Below, in pieces: positions 13,638-25,900 of a stretch of DNA of 64,000 nucleotides. Positions within the stretch are counted from its first letter, which is position 1. Every line of letters begins with the position of its first letter. The translations under genes and the position numbers were made by a program. The notes beneath the pieces were generated by a model, which saw only the letters and a program-made list of their open reading frames with translations, did no database searches and was not told the DNA's origin. This DNA is from Siphlonurus alternatus (lineage: Eukaryota > Arthropoda > Insecta > Ephemeroptera > Siphlonuridae), in NCBI GenBank assembly GCA_949825025.1, contig OX463788.1, forward strand, positions 30,063,715 through 30,127,714, read 5' to 3'.

Positions 13638-14423
13638 ATTGTTAGTGGGGCATGTTTTTGCCACTTCAGAAATTCATAATTAATTTTTAAAAAACCGTTG
13701 ACACTTTTTGAACGTGTTTTCTCATAGAAGATAGTTCAAATTAAGTTGAATTTGAATATCGAGAAAAATATGTATAATCTCTCCATATTTTTGAGTTTCA
13801 ACTATCCCCCATATACATGGGAAAAGTAGTTAAGTTTGATAATTCACCAGAATTCAACGAATCAAAATCGCCACTTTTTGATTAAACTCTGAGGTAAAGT
13901 ATATTGTTTTTATCATGTACACGAACTTTCAGAATGATTGAATTCCTAATTGAATACAAAATTCGAATCGGTGTTCATTGTTAGTGGGGCATGTTTTTGC
14001 CATTTCAGAAATTTATAATTAATTTTTAAAAAACCGTTGACACTTTATGAACGAGTTTTCTCATAGAAGATGGTTCAAATTAAGTTGAATTTGAATATCG
14101 AGAAAAAATATGTATAATCTCTCCATATTTTTGAATTTCAACTATCCCCCATATACATGGGAAAAGTAGTTAAGTTTGATAATTCACCAGAATTCAACGA
14201 ATCAAGATCGCCACTTTTTGATTAAACTCTGAGGTAGGGTATATTGTTTTTATCATGTACACGAACTTTCAGAATGATTGAATTCCTAATTGAATACAAA
14301 ATTCGAATCGGTGTTCATTGTTAGTGGGGCATGTTTTTGCCACTTCAGAAATTCATAATTAATTTTTAAAAAACCGTTGACACTTTTTGAACGTGTTTTC
14401 TCATAGAAGATGGTTCAAATTAA

Positions 14424-17400
14424 GTTGAATTTGAATATCGAGAAAAAATATGTATAATCTCTCCATATTTTTGAATTTCAACTATCCCCCATATACATGG
14501 GAAAAGTAGTTAAGTTTGATAATTCACCAGAATTCAACGAATCAAGATCGCCAATTTTTGATTAAACTCTGAGGTAGAGTATATTGTTTTTATCATGTAC
14601 ACGAACTTTCAGAAAGATAGAATTCCTAATTGAATACAAAATTCGAATCGGTGTTCATTGTTAGTGGGGCATGTTTTTGCCATTTCAGAAATTCATAATT
14701 AATTTTTAAAAAACCGTTGACACTTTTTGAACGAGTTTTCTCATAGAAGATGGTTCAAATTAAGTTGAATTTGAATATCGAGAAAAAATATGTATAATCT
14801 CTACATATTTTTGAATTTCAACTATCCCCCATATACATGGGAAAAGTAGTTAAGTTTGATAATTCACCAGAATTCAACGAATCAAGATCGCCAATTTTTG
14901 ATTAAACTCTGAGGTAGAGTATATTGTTTTTATCATGTACACGAACTTTCAGAATGATTGAATTCCTAATTAAATACAAAATTTGAATCGGTGTTCATTT
15001 TTAGTGGGGCATGTTTTTGCCATTTCAGTAATTCATAATTAATTTTTAAAAAACCGTTGACACTTTTTGAACGAGTTTTCTCATAGAAGATGGTTCAAAT
15101 TAAGTTGAATTTGAATATCGAGACAAAATATGTATAATCTCTCCATATTTTTGAATTTCAACTATCCCGTATATACATGGGAAAAGTAGTTAAGTTTGAT
15201 AATTCACCAGAATTCAACGAATCAAGATCGCCACTTTTTGATTAAACTCTGAGGTAGGGTATATTGTTTTAATCATGTACACGAACTTTCAGAATGATTG
15301 AATTCCTAATTGAATACAAAATTCGAATCGGTGTTCATTGTTAGTGGGGCATGTTTTTGCCACTTCAGAATTTCATAATTAATTTTTAAAAAACCGTTGA
15401 CACTTTTTGAACGTGTTTTCTCATAGAAGATGGTTCAAATTAAGTTGAATTTGAATATCGAGAAAAAATATGTATAATCTCTCCATATTTTTGAATTTCA
15501 ACTATCTCCCATATACATGGGAAAAGTAGTTAAGTTTGATAATTCACCAGAATTAAACGAATCAAGATCGCAACTTTTTGATTAAACTCTGAGGTAGGGT
15601 ATATTGTTTTTATCATGTACACGAACTTTCAGAATGATTGAATTCCTAATTGAATACAAAATTCGAATCGGTGTTCATTGTTAGTGGGGCATGTTTTTGC
15701 CACTTCAGAAGTTCATAATTAATTTTTAAAAAACCGTTGACACTTATTGAACGTGTTCTCTCATAGAAGATGGTTCAAATTAAGTTGAATTTGAATATAG
15801 TGAAAAAATATGTATAATCTCTCCATATTTTTGAATTTCAATATACAAGGGAAAAGTAGTAAGTTTGATAATTCACCAGAATTCAACGAATCAAGATCGC
15901 CACTTTTTGATTAAATTCTGCGGTAGGGTATATTGTTTTTATCATGTACACGAACTTTCAGAATGATTGAATTCCTAATTGAATACAAAATTCGAATCGG
16001 TGTTCATTGTTAGTGGGGCATGTTTTTGCCACTTCAGAAATTCATAATTAATTTTTAAAAAACCGTTGACACTTTTTGAACGTGGTTTCTCATAGAAGAT
16101 GGTTCAAATTAAGTTGAATTTGAATATCGAGAAAAAATATGTATAATCTCTCCATATTTTTGAATTTCAACTATCCCCCATATACATGGGAAAAGTAGTT
16201 AAGTTTGATAATTCACCAGAATTCAACGAATCAAGATCGCCACTTTTTGATTATACTCTGAGGTAGGGTATATTGTTTTTATCATGTACACAAACTTTCA
16301 GAATGATTGAATTCCTAATTGAATACAAAATTCGAATCGGTGTTCATTGTTAGTGGGGCATGTTTTTGCCACTTCAGAAATTCATAATTAATTTTTAAAA
16401 AACCGTTGACACTTTTTGAACGTGTTTTCTCATAGAAGATGGTTCAAATTAAGTGGAATTTGAATATCGAGAAAAAAAATGTATAATCTCTCCATATATT
16501 TGAATTTCAACTATCCCCCATATACATGGGAAAAGTAGTTAAGTTTGATAATTCACCAGAATTCAACGAATCAAGATCGCCACTTTTTGATTAAACTCTG
16601 AGGTAGGGTATATTGTTTTTATCATGTACACGAACTTTCAGAATGATTGAATTCCTAATTGAATACAAAATTCGAATCGGTGTTCATTGTTAGTGGGGCA
16701 TGTTTTTGCCACTTCAGAAATTCATAATTAATTTTTAAAAAACCGTTGACACTTTTTGAACGTGTTTTCTCATAGAAGATGGTTCAAATTAAGTTGAATG
16801 TGAATATCGAGAAAAAATATGTATAATCTCTCCATATTTTTGAATTTCAACTATCCCCCATATACATGGGAAAAGTAGTTAAGTTTGATAATTCACCAGA
16901 ATTCAACGAATCAAGATCGCCACTTTTTGATTAAACTCTGGGGTAGGGTATATTGTTTTTATCATGTACACGAACTTTCAGAAAGATTGAATTCCTAATT
17001 GAATACAAAATTCGAATCGGTGTTCATTGTTAGTGGGGCATGTTTTTGCCACTTCAGAAATTCATAATTAATTTTTAAAAAACCGTTGACACTTTTTGAA
17101 CGTGTTTTCTCATAGAAGATGGTTCAAATTAAGTTGAATTTGAATATCGAGAAAAAATATGTATAATCTCTCCATATTTTTGAATTTCAACTATCCCCCA
17201 TATACATGGGAAAAGTAGTTAAGTTTGATAATTCACCAGAATTCAACGAATCAAGATCGCCAATTTTTGATTAAACTCTGAGGTAGAGTATATTGTTTTT
17301 ATCATGTACACGAACTTTCAGAATGATTGAATTCCTAATTGAATACAAAATTCGAATCGGTGTTCATTGTTAGTGGGGCATGTTTTTGCCATTTCAGAAA

Positions 17401-20400
17401 TTCATAATTAATTTTTAAAAAACCGTTGACACTTTTTGAACGAGTTTTCTCATAGAAGATGGTTCAAATTAAGTTGAATTTGAATATCGAGAAAAAATAT
17501 GTATAATCTCTACATATTTTTGAATTTCAACTATCCCCCATATACATGGGAAAAGTAGTTAAGTTTGATAATTCACCAAAATTCAACGAATCAAGATCGC
17601 CACTTTTTGATTAAACTCTGAGGTAGGGTATATTGTTTTAATCATGTACACGAACTTTCAGAAAGATAGAATTCCTAATTGAATACAAAATTCGAATCGG
17701 TGTTCATTGTTAGTGGGGCATGTTTTTGCCACTTCAGAATTTCATAATTAATTTTTAAAAAACCGTTGACACTTTTTGAACGTGTTTTCTCATAGAAGAT
17801 GGTTCAAATTAAGTTGAATTTGAATATCGAGAAAAAATATGTATAATCTCTCCATATTTTTGAATTTCAACTATCTCCCATATACATGGGAAAAGTAGTT
17901 AAGTTTGATAATTCACCAGAATTAAACGAATCAAGATCGCCACTTTTTGATTAAACTCTGAGGTAGGGTATATTGTTTTTATCATGTACACGAACTTTCA
18001 GAAAGATAGAATTCCTAATTGAATACAAAATTTAATCGGTGTTCATTGTTAGTGGGGCATGTTTTTGGCACTTTAGAAATTCATAATTAATTTTTAAAAA
18101 ACCGTTGACACTTTTTGAACGTGTTTTCTCATAGAAGATGGTTCAAATTAAGTTGAATTTGAATATCGAGAAAAAATATGTATAATCTCTCCATATTTTT
18201 GAATTTCAACTATCCCCCATATACATGGGAAAAGTAGTTAAGTTTGATAATTCACCAGAATTCAACGAATCAAGATCGCCAATTTTTGATTAAACTCTGA
18301 GGTAGAGTATATTGTTTTTTTCATGTACACGAACTTTCAGAATGATTGAATTCCTAATTGAATACAAAATTTGAATCGGTGTTCATTTTTAGTGGGGCAT
18401 GTTTTTGCCATTTCAGTAATTCATAATTAATTTTTAAAAAACCGTTGACACTTTTTGAACGAGTTTTCTCATAGAAGATGGTTCAAATTAAGTTGAATTT
18501 GAATATCGAGACAAAATATGTATAATCTCTCCATATTTTTGAATTTCAACTATCCCCCATATACATGGGAAAAGTAGTTAAGTTTGATAATTCACCAGAA
18601 TTCAACGAATCAAGATCGCCACTTTTTGATTAAACTCTGTGGTAGGGTATATTGTTTTAATCATGTACACGAACTTTCAGAATGATTGAATTCCTAATTG
18701 AATACAAAATTCGAATCGGTGTTCATTGTTAGTGGGGCATGTTTTTGCCACTTCAGAATTTCATAATTAATTTTTAAAAAACCGTTGACACTTTTTGAAC
18801 GTGTTTTCTCATAGAAGATGGTTCAAATTAAGTTGAATTTGAATATCGAGAAAAAATATGTATAATCTCTCCATATTTTTGAATTTCAACTATCTCCCAT
18901 ATACATGGGAAAAGTAGTTAAGTTTGATAATTCACCAGAATTAAACGAATCAAGATCGCAACTTTTTGATTAAACTCTGAGGTAGGGTATATTGTTTTTA
19001 TCATGTACACGAACTTTCAGAATGATTGAATTCCTAATTGAATACAAAATTCGAATCGGTGTTCATTGTTAGTGGGGCATGTTTTTGCCACTTCAGAAGT
19101 TCATAATTAATTTTTAAAAAACCGTTGACACTTATTGAACGTGTTCTCTCATAGAAGATGGTTCAAATTAAGTTGAATTTGAATATAGTGAAAAAATATG
19201 TATAATCTCTCCATATTTTTGAATTTCAATATTCAAGGGAAAAGTAGTTAAGTTTGATAATTCACCAGAATTCAACGAATCAAGATCGCCACTTTTTGAT
19301 TAAATTCTGCGGTAGGGTATATTGTTTTTATCATGTACACGAACTTTCAGAATGATTGAATTCCTAATTGAATACAAAATTCGAATCGGTGTTCATTGTT
19401 AGTGGGGCATGTTTTTGCCACTTCAGAAATTCATAATTAATTTTTAAAAAACCATTGACACTTTTTGAACGTGGTTTCTCATAGAAGATGGTTCAAATTA
19501 AGTTGAATTTGAATATCGAGAAAAAATATGTATAATCTCTCCATATTTTTTAATTTCAACTATCCCCCATATACATGGGAAAAGAATTTTAGTTTGATAA
19601 TTCACCAGAATTCAACGAATCAAGATCGCCACTTTTTGATTAAACTCTGAGGTAGGGTATATTGTTTTTATCATGTACACGAACTTTCAGAATGATTGAA
19701 TTCCTAATTGAATACAAAATTCGAATCGGTGTTCATTGTTAGTGGGGCATGTTTTTTCCACTTCAGAAATTCATAAATAATTTTTATAAAATTGTTGACA
19801 CTTTTTGAAAGTGTTTTGTCATAGAGGACGGTTCAAACATAGTTGAATTTGAATATCGAAAAAAAAATTTTGTATTATCTCTCCATATTTTTGAATTTGA
19901 ACTATCTCCCATATACTTAACTTGGGAAAAGTAGTTAAGTTTGATAATTCACCATGATTCAACGAATCAAGATCATCACTTTTTGATTAAAGTCTGAGGT
20001 AGGGTATATTGTTTTTATCATGTACACGCACTTTCAGAATGATTGATATCCTCATTCAATACAAAATTCGAATCGGTGTTCATTGTTAGTGGGGCATGTT
20101 TTTGCCACTTCAAAATTTCATAACTAATTTTTAAAAAATCGTTGACACTTTTTAAACGTGTTTTCTTATAGAGGACAGTTCAAATTAAGTTGAATTTGAT
20201 TAACGAGAAAAAATATGTATTATTATTTTTGAATTTGAGCTATCCCCCATATATTTAACATGGGAAAAGTAGTTAAGTTTGATAATTCACAAAAATTCAA
20301 CGAATCAAGATCGCCACTTTTTGATTAAACTCTAAGGTAGGGTATATTGTTTTATCATGTACACGAACTTTCAGAATGATTGAATTCCTAATTCAATACA

Positions 20401-21886
20401 AAAGTCGAATCGGTGTTAATTGTTAGTGGGGCATGTTTTTGCCACTTCAAAAATTCATAATTAAATTTTATAAAATCTTTGACACTTTTTAAACGTGTTT
20501 TCTCATAGAAAACAGTTCAAATTAAGTTGAATTTGAATAACGAAAAAAAAATAAGTATAATCTCTCCATATTTTTGAATTTTAACTATCCCCCATATACA
20601 TGGGAAAAGTAGTTAAGTTTGATAATTCACCAGAATTCAACGAATCAAGATCGCCACTTTTTGATTAAACTCTGAGGTAGGGTATATTGTTTTTATCATG
20701 TACACGAACTTTCAGAATGATTGAATTCCTAATTGAATACAAAATTCGAATCGGTGTTCATTGTTAGTTGGGCATGTTTTTGCCACTTCAGAAATTCATA
20801 ATTAATTTTTAAAAAACCGTTGACACTTTTTGAACGTGTTTTCTCATAGAAGATGGTTCAAATTAAGTTGAATTTGAATATCGAGAAAAAATATGTATAA
20901 TCTCTCCATATTTTTGAATTTCAACTATCCCCCATATACATGGGAAAAGTAGTTAAGTTTGATAATTCACCAGAATTCAACGAATCAAGATCGCCACTTT
21001 TTGATTAAACTCTGAGGTAGGGTATATTGTTTTTATCATGTACACGAACTTTCAGAATGATTGAATTCCTAATTGAATACAAAATTCGAATCGGTGTTCA
21101 TTGTTAGTGGGGCATGTTTTTGCCACTTCAGAAATTCATAATTAATTTTTAAAAAACCGTTGACACTTTTTGAACGTGTTTTCTCATAGAAGATAGTTCA
21201 AATTAAGTTGAATTTGAATATCGAGAAAAAATATGTATAATCTCTCCATATTTTTGAGTTTCAACTATCCCCCATATACATGGGAAAAGTAGTTAAGTTT
21301 GATAATTCACCAGAATTCAACGAATCAAAATCGCCACTTTTTGATTAAACTCTGAGGTAAAGTATATTGTTTTTATCATGTACACGAACTTTCAGAATGA
21401 TTGAATTCCTAATTGAATACAAAATTCGAATCGGTGTTCATTGTTAGTGGGGCATGTTTTTGCCATTTCAGAAATTTATAATTAATTTTTAAAAAACCGT
21501 TGACACTTTATGAACGAGTTTTCTCATAGAAGATGGTTCAAATTAAGTTGAATTTGAATATCGAGAAAAAATATGTATAATCTCTCCATATTTTTGAATT
21601 TCAACTATCCCCCATATACATGGGAAAAGTAGTTAAGTTTGATAATTCACCAGAATTCAACGAATCAAGATCGCCACTTTTTGATTAAACTCTGAGGTAG
21701 GGTATATTGTTTTTATCATGTACACGAACTTTCAGAATGATTGAATTCCTAATTGAATACAAAATTCGAATCGGTGTTCATTGTTAGTGGGGCATGTTTT
21801 TGCCACTTCAGAAATTCATAATTAATTTTTAAAAAACCGTTGACACTTTTTGAACGTGGTTTCTCATAGAAGATGGTTCAAATTAA
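14424..21886 (+). repeat. Higher-order repeat, 22 monomers (~7.46 kb), second copy, without the insertion
   Basis: It matches the 6460-14423 copy monomer for monomer at an offset of 7,964 bp, falling to 7,963 after a 1-bp deletion at about 15859 (AGTAGTAAG). Shared private variants include both type F monomers (15784, 19172), the divergent trio at 19842, 20189 and 20526, TTAGTTGGGC (20766, matching 12803), AGATAGTTC and GAGGTAAAG. After 21887 the order does not restart at type B. Instead it jumps to the monomer type seen at 11539 and 19502 (ATTTTTTAATTTC). Confidence 0.88.
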
Positions 21887-22910
21887 GTTGAATTTGAATA
21901 TCGAGAAAAAATATGTATAATCTCTCCATATTTTTTAATTTCAACTATCCCCCATATACATGGGGGATAGTAGTTAAGTTTGATAATTCACCAGAATTCA
22001 ACGAATCAAGATCGCCACTTTTTGATTAAACTCTGAGGTAGGGTATATTGTTTTTATCATGTACACGACCTTTCAGAATGATTGAATTCCTAATTGAATA
22101 CAAAATTCGAATCGGTGTTCATTGTTAGTGGGGCATGTTTTTTCCACTTCAGAAATTCATAAATAATTTTTAAAAAATTGTTGACACTTTTTGAAAGTGT
22201 TTTGTCATAGAGGACGGTTCAAACATAGTTGAATTTGAATATCGAAAAAAAAATTTTGTATTATCTCTCCATATTTTTGAATTTGAACTATCTCCCATAT
22301 ACTTAACATGGGAAAAGTAGTTAAGTTTGATAATTCACCAGGATTCAACGAATCAAGATCATCACTTTTTGATTAAAGTCTGAGGTAGGGTATATTGTTT
22401 TTATCATGTACACGCACTTTCAGAATGATTGATATCCTCATTCAATACAAAATTCGAATCGGTGTTCATTGTTAGTGGGGCATGTTTTTGCCACTTCAAA
22501 ATTTCATAACTAATTTTTAAAAAATCGTTGACACTTTTTAAACGTGTTTTCTTATAGAGGAAAGTTCAAATTAAGTTGAATTTGATTAACGAGAAAAAAT
22601 ATGTATTATTATTTTTGAATTTGAGCTATCCCCCATATATTTAACATGGGAAAAGTAGTTAAGTTTGATAATTCACAAAAATTCAACGAATCAAGATCGC
22701 CACTTTTTGATTAAACTCTAAGGTAGGGTATATTGTTTTATCATGTACACGAACTTTCAGAATGATTGAATTCCTAATTCAATACAAAAGTCGAATCGGT
22801 GTTAATTGTTAGTGGGGCATGTTTTTGCCACTTCAAAAATTCATAATTAATTTTTAAAAAACCGTTGACACTTTTTGAACGTGTTTTCTCATAGAAGATG
22901 GTTCAAATTA
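21887..22910 (+). repeat. Start of a third pass of the large repeat, ending in a hybrid monomer
   Basis: Monomers at 21887 (type G', with ATTTTTTAATTTC), 22228 (type I) and about 22575 (type J) repeat the series at 11539 and 19502. The J monomer changes halfway: up to about 22850 it reads as J (GGTGTTAATTG, CACTTCAAAAATTC), then it continues as the common type (TTTTTAAAAAACCGTTGACAC) where J elsewhere has ATAAAATCTTTGACAC. This marks an unequal-exchange breakpoint within one monomer. Confidence 0.75.
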
Positions 22911-25900
22911 AGTTGAATTTGAATATCGAGAAAAAATATGTATAATCTCTCCATATTTTTGAATTTCAACTATCCCCCATATACATGGGAAAAGTAGTTA
23001 AGTTTGATAATTCACCAGAATTCAACGAATCAAGATCGCCAATTTTTGATTAAACTCTGAGGTAGAGTATATCGTTTTTATCATGTACACGAACTTTCAG
23101 AATGATTGAATTCCTAATTGAATACAAAATTCGAATCGGTGTTCATTGTTAGTGGGGCATGTTTTTGCCATTTCAGAAATTCATAATTAATTTTTAAAAA
23201 ACCGTTGACACTTTTTGAACGAGTTTTCTCATAGAAGATGGTTCAAATTAAGTTGAATTTGAATATCGAGAAAAAATATGTATAATCTCTCCATATTTTT
23301 GAATTTCAACTATCCCCCATATACATGGGAAAAGTAGTTAAGTTTGATAATTCACCAGAATTCAACGAATCAAGATCGCCACTTTTTGATTAAACTCTGA
23401 GGTAGGGTATATCGTTTTAATCATGTACACGAACTTTCAGAATGATTGAATTCCTAATTGAATACAAAATTCGAATCGGTGTTCATTGTTAGTGGGGCAT
23501 GTTTTTGCCACTTCAGAATTTCATAATTAATTTTTAAAAAACCGTTGACACTTTTTGAACGTGTTTTCTCATAGAAGATGGTTCAAATTAAGTTGAAATT
23601 GAATATCGAGAAAAAATATGTATAATCTCTCCATATTTTTGAATTTCAACTATCCCCCATATACATGGGAAAAGTAGTTAAGTTTGATAATTCACCAGAA
23701 TTCAACGAATCAAGATCGCCACTTTTTGATTAAACTCTGAAATAGGGTATATTGTTTTTATCATGTACACAAACTTTCAGAATGATTGAATTCCAAATTG
23801 AATACAAAATTCGAATCGGTGTTCATTGATAGTGGGGCATGTTTTTGCCACTTCAGAAATTCATAATTAATTTTTAAAAAACCGTTGACACTTTTTGAAC
23901 GTGTTTTCTCATAGAAGATGGTTCAAATTAAGTTGAATTTGAATATCGAAAAAAAAAATGTATAATCTCTCCATATTTTTGAATTTCAACTATCCCCCAT
24001 ATACATGGGAAAAGTAGTTAAGTTTGATAATTCACCAGAATTCAACGAATCAAGATCGCCACTTTTTGATTAAACTCTGAGGTAGGGTATATTGTTTTTA
24101 TCATGTACACGAACTTTCAGAATGATTGAATTCCTAATTGAATACAAAATTCGAATCGGTGTTCATTGTTAGTGGGGCATTTTTTTGCCACTTCAGAAAT
24201 TCATAATTAATTTTTAAAAAACCGTTGACACTTTTTGAACGTGTTTTCTCATAGAAGATGGTTCAAATTAAGTTGAATGTGAATATCGAGAAAAAATATG
24301 TATAATCTCTCCATATTTTTGAATTTCAACTATCCCCCATATACATGGGAAAAGTAGTTAAGTTTGATAATTCACCAGAATTCAACGAATCAAGATCGCC
24401 ACTTTTTGATTAAACTCTGAGGTAGGGTATTTTGTTTTTATCATGTACACGAACTTTCAGAAAGATTGAATTCCTAATTGAATACAAAATTCGAATCGGT
24501 GTTCATTGTTAGTGGGGCATGTTTTTGCCACTTCAGAAATTCATAATTAATTTTTAAAAAACCGTTGACACTTTTTGAACGTGTTTTCTTATAGAAGATG
24601 GTTCAAATTAAGTTGAATGTGAATATCGAGAAAAAATATGTATAATCTCTCCATATTTTTGAATTTCAACTATCCCCCATATACATGGGAAAAGTAGTTA
24701 AGTTTGATAATTCACCAGAATTCAACGAATCAAGATCGCCACTTTTTGATTAAACTCTGAGGAAGGGTATATTGTTTTTATCATGTACACGAACTTTCAG
24801 AAAGATTGAATTCCTAATTGAATACAAAATTCGAATCGGTGTGCATTGTTAGTGGGCATGTTTTTGCCACTTCAGAAATTCATAATTAATTTTTAAAAAA
24901 CCGTTGACACTTTTTGAACGTGTTTTCTCATAGAAGATGGTTCAAATTAAGTTGAATTTGAATATCGAGAAAAAATATGTATAATCTCTCCATATTTTTG
25001 AATTTCAACTATCCCCCATATACATGGGAAAAGTAGTTAAGTTTGATAATTCACCAGAATTCAACGAATCAAGATCGCCACTTTTTGATTAAACTCTGAG
25101 GTAGAGTATATTGTTTTTATCATGTACACGAACTTTCAGAATGATTGAATTCTTAATTGAATACAAAATTCGAATCGGTGTTCATTGTTAGTGGGGCATG
25201 TTTTTGCCACTTCAGAAATTCATAATTAATTTTAAAAAAACCGTTGACACTTTTTGAACATGTTTTCTCATAGAAGATGGTTCAAATTAAGTTGAATTTG
25301 AATATCGAGAAAAAATATGTATAATCTCTCCATATTTTTGAATTTCAACTATCCCCCATATACATGGGAAAAGTAGTTAAGTTTGATAATTCACCAGAAT
25401 TCAACGAATCAAGATCGCCACTTTTTGATTAAACTCTGAGGTAGGGTATATTGTTTTTATCATGTACACGAACTTTCAGAAAGATTGAATTCCTAATTGA
25501 ATACAAAATTCGAATCGGTGTTCATTGTTAGTGGGGCATGTTTTTGCCACTTCAGAAATTCATAATTAATTTTTAAAAAACCGTTGACACTTTTTGAACG
25601 TGTTTTCTCATAGAAGATGGTTCAAATTAAGTTGAATTTGAATATCGAGAAAAAATATGTATAATCTCTCCATATTTTTGAATTTCAACTATCCCCCATA
25701 TACATGGGAAAAGTAGTTAAGTTTGATAATTCACCAGAATTCAACGAATCAAGATCGCCACTTTTTGATTAAACTCTGAGGTAGAGTATATTGTTTTTAT
25801 CATGTACACGAACTTTCAGAATGATTGAATTCTTAATTGAATACAAAATTCGAATCGGTGTTCATTGTTAGTGGGGCATGTTTTTGCCACTTCAGAATTT

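Larger units (their letters stand above)
6460..14423 (+). repeat. Higher-order repeat, 22 monomers (~7.46 kb), first copy, carrying the 13.1-kb insertion
   Basis: Monomer starts are 6460, 6800, 7140, 7480, 7820, 8150, 8490, 8830, 9170, 9510, 9850, 10189, 10529, 10869, 11209, 11539, 11879, 12226, 12563, 12904, 13745 and 14084. Diagnostic monomers include the 330-bp type F at 7820 and 11209 (ATATAGTGAAAAAATATG plus a 10-bp deletion) and the divergent monomers at 11879 (347 bp), 12226 and 12563. The copy spans 7,964 bp, of which 501 bp are the insertion with its target duplication. The same order returns at 14424. Confidence 0.88.
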
